Source of the DNA: JABFSM01 sp963762545
GTDB lineage: Bacteria; Gemmatimonadota; Gemmatimonadetes; Gemmatimonadales; GWC2-71-9
Reading direction: 5' to 3'
Length of the DNA: 64,000 nucleotides
Assembly (NCBI GenBank): GCA_963762545.1
Contig: CAVXLC010000002.1
Location: forward strand, 372,001 to 436,000
In this document: positions 57,734 through 64,000 of the stretch, piece after piece
How the letters are laid out: each line of letters opens with the position of its first letter
Numbering within the stretch: the first letter of the stretch is position 1
Made by a program: the position numbers and the translations under genes
The notes under the pieces: generated by a model
What the model was told of the DNA's origin: nothing
What the model saw: the letters and a program-made list of their open reading frames with translations, nothing else
The model's database searches: none

Positions 57734-58960
57734 CCAGACCAGCGCCAATGGATTCTCCAGCAACAGCTTCAGGGTCTTCATGAACTGCGCTCCGGTCGCG
57801 CCGTCGATGACCCGGTGGTCGCACGACATGGTGAGATGCATGCGCCGGCGGACCTCGATCTTTCCGTTCACCACCGCCGGCACCGGAGCGATCCGTCCCA
57901 CCGCCAGGATGCCGGCCTCCGGCGGATTGATGATCGCGGTGAAGTGCTCGATGTCGAGCATGCCCAGATTCGAGACCGAGAACGTGCTGCCGGTGTACTC
58001 CTCCGGCTTGAGCTTGCGTTCCCGGGCCCGGCCGGCCAGGTCCCGCGTCTCGGCCGAAATCTCGCGGAGCGTCTTGGCTTCCGCGTTCCGGATCACCGGC
58101 GTGATGAGCCCGTCCTCCACGGCCACGGCCATGCCGAGATGCACCTCGTTCCAGACCCGCACGTGATCGTCCTGCCACCACGCGTTGCAGGCCGGGTGCT
58201 GCGTGAGGGCGGTAGCCACGGCCAAAAGCACGATGTCATTGAAGGAGATCTTCCCCTGGTCTCCCGCGGCGGCGTTGAGCGCCTCCCGGGCCTCCGCCAC
58301 CCGTTCCATGTCGACTTCGCTGGTCAGGTAGAAGGTGGGGATCGGTCCGAGCGACTGCACCAACCGCTTGGCGATGGTCTTCCGGATCTGGGTGAGCGGG
58401 ACGTCGGTGTAGGGCGGACCGCCGGACGGTCGCGCGGCGGGACTCACGCCGGGCCCCGCGACAGCCGGTCCACCGGCCCGCCCAATCGTCTCGAGATCCC
58501 GTTTGATGATCCGTCCTTCCGGACCGGTCCCGGCGATCCCCTGCAGATTCACGCCGGTGTCCGCGGCGATGCGGCGGGCCAGCGGAGAGGCCTTGACGCG
58601 GCCGGACGGACCGGTCGGCGCTGCTGGCGGGGGCGGCGCGGAAGACGAGGGCGGCGCGGAAGACGAGGGCGGCGCGGAAGGCGAGGTCGGGGCGGGGGCG
58701 GCTCCCCCGTTCACCGACTCTCCCGCGGCGCCGATCCAGCCCACCGGCGACGAGACCGGTACCGTAGCCCCCGCCGACACCAGCTGCTTGAGCAGGGTCC
58801 CCGCCGCGCGGGCCACCAGCTCCATCACGGCCTTGTCGGTCTCGACTTCGGCCAGCACATCGCCCACCGCCACCGGGTCGCCCTCGTTCTTCTTCCACTC
58901 GACGAGGCGGCCCTCTTCCATCGTGGGCGAGAGCGCCTCCATGACGATCTTGGTTGCCAT
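57731..58960 (-). CDS. pdhC: Pyruvate dehydrogenase E2, dihydrolipoamide acetyltransferase
   Basis: A 409-aa core subunit. One lipoyl domain (residues 1-80) with the lipoylated Lys in VETDKAVMEL; a linker of Ser/Ala/Pro repeats; an E1/E3-binding domain (ASPLARRIAADTGVNLQGI); then the catalytic domain ending with MSCDHRVIDG, holding the active-site His and Asp. It starts at ATG 58958-58960; the extra frame upstream is antisense-like to pdhB. The linker DNA is an 18-bp tandem repeat. Acts with PdhA, PdhB and LpdA. Confidence 0.95.
   Translation of the reverse strand: MATKIVMEALSPTMEEGRLVEWKKNEGDPVAVGDVLAEVETDKAVMELVARAAGTLLKQLVSAGATVPVSSPVGWIGAAGESVNGGAAPAPTSPSAPPSSSAPPSSSAPPPPAAPTGPSGRVKASPLARRIAADTGVNLQGIAGTGPEGRIIKRDLETIGRAGGPAVAGPGVSPAARPSGGPPYTDVPLTQIRKTIAKRLVQSLGPIPTFYLTSEVDMERVAEAREALNAAAGDQGKISFNDIVLLAVATALTQHPACNAWWQDDHVRVWNEVHLGMAVAVEDGLITPVIRNAEAKTLREISAETRDLAGRARERKLKPEEYTGSTFSVSNLGMLDIEHFTAIINPPEAGILAVGRIAPVPAVVNGKIEVRRRMHLTMSCDHRVIDGATGAQFMKTLKLLLENPLALVW
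58631..58684. repeat. 18-bp tandem repeat inside pdhC encoding the E2 linker
   Basis: Three units of GGGCGGCGCGGAAGACGA (58631-58648, 58649-58666 and 58667-58684, the last with one change). On the coding strand each unit gives the six residues of an S-S-S-A-P-P-type repeat, so copy number sets the flexible linker length. Confidence 0.8.
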
Positions 58961-58967
58961 GCGTCCC

Positions 58968-59948
58968 CTACGCGAGGTACAGGACTTGCTTTGCCGCCGC
59001 GACGACCTTCGCGGGATCCGCCTTCGCGGCCTTCTCGAGATGCTTGTTGTACGGCATCGGGACATCGGCACCGGTGACCCGCAGGACCGGCGCGTCGAGC
59101 GCATCGAAGGCCTCGCGCTGGATCAGGTCCACCACCTGGGCCCCGACCCCGGCGAAATGCCAGCCCTCCTCGACCACCACGCAGCGGTTGGTGCGGCGCA
59201 CCGAACCCAGAATCGTGGCGGTGTCGAGCGGGCGGACGGTGCGGAGATCCACGACCTCCGCCTGCACGCCCGCCTCCGCCAGCTGCTCGGCGGCCTTGAG
59301 CGCCACCGCCACCGTCTTGCCGTGGCTCACGATCGTGAGGTCGTGACCGGCCCGCTTGATGTCGGCCGAGCCCAGCGGAATGACCACCTCGCCCTCGGGC
59401 ACCTCGCCCTTGTTGTTGTAGAGCATCTCGCCTTCGATGAACACCACCGGATTGTCGTCCCGAATCGCGGCCTTGAGCAGCCCCTTGGCGTCGGCCGGCG
59501 TAGCCGGCATCACCACCGTGAGCCCCGGGATATGGGAGTACCAGCTCTCGAAGGACTGGGAATGCTGGGCGCCCAGCTGCAGCGCCGCCCCGCCGGGCCC
59601 CCGGAAGACGATCGGACAGCCGATCTGACCGCCGGACATGTAGCGGATCTTGGCCGCGGTGTTCACGATCTCGTCGATGGCGAGCAGCGCGAAGTTCCAG
59701 GTCATCATCTCGATGATCGGCCGGAGCCCCACCATCGCGGCGCCCACCCCGATGCCGGTGAAGCCCAGCTCGGCGATCGGGGTGTCCACGATGCGCTTGG
59801 GCCCGAATTCCTTGAGCAGCCCGCGGCTCACCTTGTAGGCGCCGTCGTACTCGGCCACTTCCTCGCCCATGAGGAAGACCCGGTCGTCCCGCTGCAGCTC
59901 TTCGCGGAGCGCCTGGTTCAGCGCGTCCCGGTAGGTCATGACGCTCAT
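58968..59948 (-). CDS. pdhB: Pyruvate dehydrogenase E1 component subunit beta
   Basis: A 326-aa beta subunit that completes the thiamine-diphosphate site with PdhA. Typical segments: TYRDALNQALREEL, LMGEEVAEYDGAYKVSRGLL (with the catalytic Glu), PIAELGFTGIGVGAAMVGLRPI, GAQHSQSFESWYSHIPGL and VVDLRTVRPLDTATI. The start is ATG 59946-59948, overlapping the pdhA stop (ATGA); the frame runs on into pdhA sequence but is not used there. Followed 7 nt later by pdhC. Confidence 0.95.
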   Translation of the reverse strand: MSVMTYRDALNQALREELQRDDRVFLMGEEVAEYDGAYKVSRGLLKEFGPKRIVDTPIAELGFTGIGVGAAMVGLRPIIEMMTWNFALLAIDEIVNTAAKIRYMSGGQIGCPIVFRGPGGAALQLGAQHSQSFESWYSHIPGLTVVMPATPADAKGLLKAAIRDDNPVVFIEGEMLYNNKGEVPEGEVVIPLGSADIKRAGHDLTIVSHGKTVAVALKAAEQLAEAGVQAEVVDLRTVRPLDTATILGSVRRTNRCVVVEEGWHFAGVGAQVVDLIQREAFDALDAPVLRVTGADVPMPYNKHLEKAAKADPAKVVAAAKQVLYLA

Positions 59949-60958
59949 GCCCGGGGCTCCGCGTAGACGTCGGCGTAGAGCTGCGACGGATCGGGGTCGG
60001 GAGACTCCTCGGCGAAGGCGTACGCGTCGTCCACTTCGGCCTTCACGTCGGCCTCCAGCGCGTCCCACCCGGCGTCGTCCAGGGTTCCCTCGGCCCGCAT
60101 GCGGTCGGCCAGCAGCTTGATCGGATCCCGGCGGCGGTACTCCTCGACCTCCTCCTTGGTGCGGTAGGTGCCGTGCGCCGCGTCCGACATCGAGTGGCCG
60201 ACATAGCGGTAGGTGCGCACCTCGAGCAGCGTCGGCTTCGATTCCTCGCGGGCCCGCGCCACCGCGCGGTCCATCGCCTCGCGAACCGCCAGCACGTCCT
60301 GGCCATCCACCATTTCGGCGGGCATGTCGTACGCGTTGCCGCGAATCGACAGGGTCTGCACCGCGCTGGCCCGGGCCACCGCCGTGCCCATGCCGTAGCC
60401 GTTGTTCTCGCAGATGAAGACGACCGGCAGCTCCCAGAGCGAGGCCATGTTGAGCGCTTCGTGGAACGCCCCGATGTTGGCGGCGGCCTCCCCGAAGTAA
60501 CAGACGCTCACCTGGTTGCCGCCCCGGTACTTGATGGCGAATGCGGCCCCGGCCGCGATCGGGATGTGGCTCCCGACGATGCCGTGGCCGCCCAGGAATC
60601 CCAGCGATGCGTCGAACAGGTGCATGCTGCCGCCCTTACCGTGGGAGCAGCCGGTGGCCTTGCCGAACAGCTCGGCCATGACCGCCCGCGCGGTGATGCC
60701 GCGGGCCAGGGCCTGGCCGTGCTCGCGGTAGGCCGAGGTGACATAGTCGTCGGGCCGGAGCGCCGAGATGCTGCCGGCCGCCACCGCCTCCTGGCCGATA
60801 TACAAGTGGCAGAATCCGCCGATCTTGCCGAGGCTGTATGCCTCGCCGGCCTTCTCCTCGAAGCGCCGGATCAGCAGCATCTGGCGCAGGTACTGCCGGT
60901 GCTGCGCGGCGGTATCGGCGGAGGCCGGCTTGCGCGCGGGCTTGGTCGATGCGGCCAT
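59945..60958 (-). CDS. pdhA: Pyruvate dehydrogenase E1 component subunit alpha
   Basis: A 337-aa thiamine-diphosphate enzyme subunit that decarboxylates pyruvate with PdhB. GFCHLYIGQEAVAAG, GGSMHLFD, and the TPP/Mg region near residue 156, which reads FGEAAANIGAFHEALNMA, so the usual GDG start is GEA here. The CENNGYGMGTAV and YRYVGHSMSDAAHGTYR loops are kept, supporting a functional E1 alpha. The ATG overlaps the lipA stop by one base. The N-terminal 15 residues are Lys/Ala-rich. Confidence 0.93.
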   Translation of the reverse strand: MAASTKPARKPASADTAAQHRQYLRQMLLIRRFEEKAGEAYSLGKIGGFCHLYIGQEAVAAGSISALRPDDYVTSAYREHGQALARGITARAVMAELFGKATGCSHGKGGSMHLFDASLGFLGGHGIVGSHIPIAAGAAFAIKYRGGNQVSVCYFGEAAANIGAFHEALNMASLWELPVVFICENNGYGMGTAVARASAVQTLSIRGNAYDMPAEMVDGQDVLAVREAMDRAVARAREESKPTLLEVRTYRYVGHSMSDAAHGTYRTKEEVEEYRRRDPIKLLADRMRAEGTLDDAGWDALEADVKAEVDDAYAFAEESPDPDPSQLYADVYAEPRA

Positions 60959-61923
60959 TACGAATTCCTTGTCGCCGGGGGAACCTGGGCCGGACCCGGT
61001 CGCGCCGAGCGGGCCTGCTCCCACGCGTGATAGGACGAGCGGGTCAGCGGGCTCGACTGGACGTGGGTGAAGCCCATGGCCCGCCCCAGCGTTCCCAGCT
61101 CGGCGAATTCGTCCGGGGTATAGAACCGGGCCACCGGAAGATGCGCCTCCGAGGGCCGGAGATACTGACCCAGAGTCAGGATGTTCACGTCGCTCCGGCG
61201 GAGGTCGCGCATGGCGCCCAGCAGCTCGTCCCATTCCTCGCCCATGCCGAGAATGATGCCGGACTTGGTGAGCCCGTCCGGCACCATGCGGCGCGCCCGG
61301 GCCAGCAGCTCCAGCGCGCGGTCGTAGCGTCCGCCCGGACGCGCCAGGCGATAGAGCCGCTCCACCGTCTCGAGGTTGTGATTGAGGATGGCGGGACGCG
61401 CCTCCATCACCACCCGGAGCGCCGCCTCGGATCCCTTGAAGTCGGGAATCAGCACCTCCACCGTCGAGTCGGGGAGCCGCTTCCGGATTTCGGTCACGCA
61501 CCCGGCAAAGGCTTCGGCGCCTCCGTTGGGAAGATCGTCCCGGTCCACCGAGGTGATCACGACATGCTGGAGGCCCATGGCCAGGACGGCTTCGGCGAGG
61601 CGCTGCGGCTCCAGCGGGTCGAATGCCTTCGGGGTGCCGTGCGAGACGGCGCAGTAGGCGCAGTTCCGGGTGCACACATCGCCCAGGATCATGAACGTGG
61701 CGGCCTGGTGCTCCCAGCACTCACCGATGTTCGGGCAGCGTGCCTCCTCGCAGACGGTATGGAGGCCGAGGTCCCGCATCAGCGTCTTGAGGCGGATGTA
61801 ATTCTCGCCACCGGGCGCCTGGACCTTGATCCAGGACGGCTTGCGCGCCGGCGCCGACGGAACCGGAATGGGGCGGCTCGAGTCGAGAACGGGAAGGGAG
61901 CGGGGTAGAGCCGGTGCCGCCAA
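60958..61923 (-). CDS. lipA: Lipoyl synthase
   Basis: A 321-aa radical-SAM enzyme that inserts two sulfurs into octanoyl groups on E2 and similar proteins. The auxiliary-cluster cysteines appear in CEEARCPNIGEC; the radical-SAM cysteines in CTRNCAYC; the final SSPLTRSSYHA carries the conserved Ser ligand. The start is TTG (61921-61923), with GGAG 7 nt before. It heads the unit lipA-pdhA-pdhB-pdhC-lpdA-lipB, so the pyruvate dehydrogenase complex and the enzymes that lipoylate its E2 are made together. Confidence 0.96.
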   Translation of the reverse strand: MAAPALPRSLPVLDSSRPIPVPSAPARKPSWIKVQAPGGENYIRLKTLMRDLGLHTVCEEARCPNIGECWEHQAATFMILGDVCTRNCAYCAVSHGTPKAFDPLEPQRLAEAVLAMGLQHVVITSVDRDDLPNGGAEAFAGCVTEIRKRLPDSTVEVLIPDFKGSEAALRVVMEARPAILNHNLETVERLYRLARPGGRYDRALELLARARRMVPDGLTKSGIILGMGEEWDELLGAMRDLRRSDVNILTLGQYLRPSEAHLPVARFYTPDEFAELGTLGRAMGFTHVQSSPLTRSSYHAWEQARSARPGPAQVPPATRNS

Positions 61924-61951
61924 GAGGTCTCCGGGTGAACCTGAGCCGTCA

Positions 61952-61980
61952 AGTTTACACCCGTCGCCACCCTAGGTAAA
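61952..61980 (-). promoter_or_regulatory. Promoter of the lipA-pdh operon
   Basis: TTTACC (61975-61980) and TAAACT (61952-61957) on the minus strand with a 17-bp spacer; the TTG start of lipA lies about 28 nt downstream of the -10. Confidence 0.5.
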
Positions 61981-62014
61981 GCATTGCGGTGCTTGAGGCT
62001 GGGCTCGTTATCGC

Positions 62015-63532
62015 CTATCGCCGAAAGAGCGCCAGGGCGCGCTGGATCGTGCTCGCGACTCCCCACGCGAGAGGCGTCCCGACCGCGGCCCATGCCGCGG
62101 CGAGGACCGGCACCGTCCGGACCGGACTCGGGGCCCCATCGGGCGCGGTCCCGGTCGCGGCCGGGCCGACGGCGGGCGTCGAGTCGTCCGATTCGGTCAG
62201 GTAGTGGCGCGAGGCCACCGCCTTGACCGAGAGATTGCAGAACAGCCCGACGATCAGGAGCGCCGCCATGAGGTAGAGGGTGTGGTTGTAGGCCCGCGCG
62301 TTGGGCACCCCCCGGTCGATCTCGTACTCCCGGATGTAGTTCACCAGCACCGGCCCGAACACGCCGGCCGCCGACCAGGCGGTGAGCAGCCGGCCATGGA
62401 TGGCGCCGACGAACCGGGTGCCGAATAGGTCGGAGAGGTACGCCGGGATCGTGGCAAAACCCCCGCCGTACATCGTCAGGATGACGGCAAAGCAGACGAC
62501 GAACAGCGCCACGCTTCCGATCCGGCCCGCGAACGGGACGGCGGCGTAGAGCAGCGCGCCCAGGCTGAAGAAGATCGAGTAGGTCGCCTTGCGCCCGAGG
62601 TGGTCCGAGAGGGAGGACCAGAGGAATCGCCCCGCCATGTTGAACAGCGAGAGCAGTCCCACGAAGCCGGCCGCGGCCGCCACGTCGATCCGCCCCCGGA
62701 AGACCTCCTGGATCATCGGACTGGCCTGCCCCAGCACGCCGATCCCGGCGGTCACGTTGAGGCAGAGGACCGCCCACAGCAGCCAGAACTGCGGCGTCCG
62801 GATCGCCTCGGTCGGGTGCACGTCGTGCCGCGAGACCAGCGCCTTCGGCGTGGCCTTCGCCGTGTAACCCGCTGGTTTCCACCCTGGGGCCGGAAGCCGG
62901 AAGGCCAGCGCCCCGAGGGCCATCGCCGCGAAGTAGATCAGGCCCATCACGACGAACGTCTCCGCGACGCCGACCGTGCCGGGACCCGCGAATCGCCGCA
63001 TCAGCGCGGTGGACAGCGGGGCGGCGATCATGGCGCCGCCGCCGAACCCCATGATGGCCAGCCCGGTAGCCATGCCGCGGCGGTCGGGGAACCACTTGAT
63101 CAGGGTGGAGACCGGCGTGATGTATCCGAGCCCGAGTCCGCACCCGCCGATGACCCCGTAGCCGAGCAGCAGCAGCCACAGCTGGTGGGTCCGCACGCCG
63201 AGCGCGCCCACCAGGAACCCGGCGCCCCAGCAGCCGGCGGCCGCGAGGCCGCTCTTGCGGGGACCCACGTCCTCGAGCCACCGCCCGAACGCGGCGGCGG
63301 AGAGCCCGAGGAAGACGATGGCCAGCGTGAACACCCAGCCCAGCTGGGTGAGCTTCCAGTCTCCCGGGGCGGAGGCCGAGACGCCCAGGACCCTGCTGAG
63401 CGGAAGATTGAAGACGCTGAAGGCGTAGGCCTGCCCGATGGAGAGATGGATGGCGAGCGCGGCGGGCGGAATGAGCCAGCGAGTGAAGCCCGGCCCGGCC
63501 GCCAGCCGCTCCTTCGCGAAGAATCCCGCCAT
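62015..63532 (-). CDS. OFA-family major facilitator transporter (oxalate/formate antiporter type)
   Basis: A 505-aa, 12-helix membrane transporter. N-terminal IGQAYAFSVFNLPLSR, a loop with WLEDVGPRKSG, helix 4 with GCGLGLGYITPVSTLIKWFPDRRGMATGLAIMGFGGGA, a hallmark of OFA proteins, and SDHLGRKATYS in the second half. It probably exchanges small carboxylates (formate, oxalate or similar), which would suit the formate dehydrogenase in this window, but the substrate is not proven. It starts at ATG 63530-63532; the stop of the thioredoxin gene overlaps it by one base. C-terminus has an extra Ala/Pro-rich stretch and a final helix. Confidence 0.88.
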   Translation of the reverse strand: MAGFFAKERLAAGPGFTRWLIPPAALAIHLSIGQAYAFSVFNLPLSRVLGVSASAPGDWKLTQLGWVFTLAIVFLGLSAAAFGRWLEDVGPRKSGLAAAGCWGAGFLVGALGVRTHQLWLLLLGYGVIGGCGLGLGYITPVSTLIKWFPDRRGMATGLAIMGFGGGAMIAAPLSTALMRRFAGPGTVGVAETFVVMGLIYFAAMALGALAFRLPAPGWKPAGYTAKATPKALVSRHDVHPTEAIRTPQFWLLWAVLCLNVTAGIGVLGQASPMIQEVFRGRIDVAAAAGFVGLLSLFNMAGRFLWSSLSDHLGRKATYSIFFSLGALLYAAVPFAGRIGSVALFVVCFAVILTMYGGGFATIPAYLSDLFGTRFVGAIHGRLLTAWSAAGVFGPVLVNYIREYEIDRGVPNARAYNHTLYLMAALLIVGLFCNLSVKAVASRHYLTESDDSTPAVGPAATGTAPDGAPSPVRTVPVLAAAWAAVGTPLAWGVASTIQRALALFRR

Positions 63533-64000
63533 CAGGGTTCGCGGAGGAGGCGCTCGATCATGTCCCGGTAGTCCGCGATCTGCTTGGTGTGCTGGGCCCC
63601 GGTGGCCGGTCCCCGAAACCCGGCGTACACCTGGCGGATCCTGCCGTCCTTGCCGAGGAACAGGGTGGTGGGATAGGCGGTGAAGCCATGGAGCTGGGGC
63701 AGCGAGGCCGCGGTCTCCTCGACCACGCTGATCCCGGCGTGCAGCAGGATCCAGGGAATCTGAAACTTGTCCCGGAACCGGCGGATCTGCGGGTTGTCGG
63801 CGGTCGTGTCGCCGGTGACTTCGTACCCGAGGCCCAGGATCTCGAATCCGCGCGAGTGATACTCGCGGTAGAGCGCGAGCAGGTCGGGCGTGGCCTCGTG
63901 GCAGGTGACGCACCAGCTGCCGAAGATGTCCACCAGCACGACCTTCCCCGTGAGCCGCGGGTCGTCCTGGGTCACCCGGCGCCCGGCGAGATCGAGGAAG
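63532..64000 (-). CDS. TlpA/ResA-like thioredoxin-fold protein (5' end outside the window)
   Basis: At least 155 aa are visible and the reading frame continues to the last base, so the N-terminus, probably a signal or anchor, is missing. GKVVLVDIFGSWCVTCHEATPDLLALY holds the redox CxxC, with Val-Thr between the cysteines; FTAYPTTLFLGKDGRI contains the cis-Pro region. This matches TlpA/ResA-type periplasmic thiol-disulfide proteins used in cytochrome c maturation or redox defence. A GTG at 63975 could be a start but the conserved part continues upstream of it. Coupled to the transporter gene by TGATG. Confidence 0.85.
   Translation of the reverse strand, partial: FLDLAGRRVTQDDPRLTGKVVLVDIFGSWCVTCHEATPDLLALYREYHSRGFEILGLGYEVTGDTTADNPQIRRFRDKFQIPWILLHAGISVVEETAASLPQLHGFTAYPTTLFLGKDGRIRQVYAGFRGPATGAQHTKQIADYRDMIERLLREP

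Noticed and set aside
58621..58690. CRISPR-like or minisatellite element in pdhC
   Set aside because: The repeat stays in frame and encodes the Pro/Ala/Ser linker of E2. It is a coding tandem repeat.

Overview
The window is about 64 kb of GC-rich bacterial chromosome, densely packed mainly with housekeeping genes. Outer-membrane barrels, a Kdo transferase, Mla-type transport genes and several lipoproteins show a Gram-negative envelope. Together with the GC-rich coding and the style of the Ser/Thr kinase, this fits Gemmatimonadota or a near relative. That placement is an inference; no rRNA gene is present to confirm it. I see no prophage, insertion sequence or CRISPR array.

Layout. 1-2.0 kb: tail of an unidentified basic protein, a 3-methyladenine DNA glycosylase and an outer-membrane protein. 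2.0-7.5 kb (minus): a 70-aa protein, a Cys-type formate dehydrogenase, then tdh and kbl for threonine breakdown. 7.5-10.3 kb: a methyltransferase-like protein, rlmI and divergent thiE. 10.3-15.2 kb (minus): one long run rho-ruvX-mltG-mvaB-scoA-scoB, joining termination, murein processing and ketone-body/leucine catabolism. 15.4-18.8 kb: an M50 membrane protease, a 64-aa histidine-phosphotransfer-like protein and a chemoreceptor. 18.9-19.8 kb: seven tRNA genes on the minus strand. 19.9-24.7 kb: a sigma factor, mlaE-mlaF-mlaD, a Nudix hydrolase and an HTH regulator. 24.7-30.7 kb: F1-ATPase atpA-atpG-atpD-atpC, two barrel proteins and a lipoprotein. 30.7-38.9 kb: an AraC regulator, waaA, a CPBP protease, an M28 peptidase, a Ser/Thr kinase, a thioredoxin-fold protein and a lipoprotein. 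38.9-42 kb: TPM-domain protein, nucleotidyltransferase-like protein, LemA, M23 peptidase. 42.2-49.2 kb (minus): dnaE-accA-PSP1-metG. 49.4-54.5 kb: HEFQH metallopeptidase, PorV-like barrel, aminopeptidase, M20 peptidase. 54.5-61.9 kb (minus): lipA-pdhA-pdhB-pdhC-lpdA-(membrane protein)-lipB-(hypothetical), a pyruvate dehydrogenase locus with its own lipoylation genes. 62-64 kb: an OFA-type transporter and a truncated TlpA-like thioredoxin.

Organisation. Genes are tightly coupled: many stops and starts overlap by 1 or 4 nt, and two convergent pairs share a palindromic CTAG as both stop codons. Several genes have a -10-like TANNNT box only 5-7 nt before the start codon and no Shine-Dalgarno, which suggests leaderless mRNAs. 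In others (rho, the M23 gene, lipA, the tRNA cluster, dnaE) a sigma-70 type promoter with a 17-bp spacer can be seen. The atp promoter carries an exact TGTGA-N6-TCACA palindrome whose spacer is the -10 box.

The least ordinary features are short, word-like repeat arrays between genes (GACGGGA, GGATTGA, GGTAGGTC and GACGCAA types, often as inverted pairs), two genes whose conserved N-termini have no ATG/GTG/TTG start, a formate dehydrogenase lacking one iron-sulfur cluster motif, a stand-alone DHp-like protein, and the overlapping start codons of rlmI and thiE. No clearly new multi-gene system is visible.
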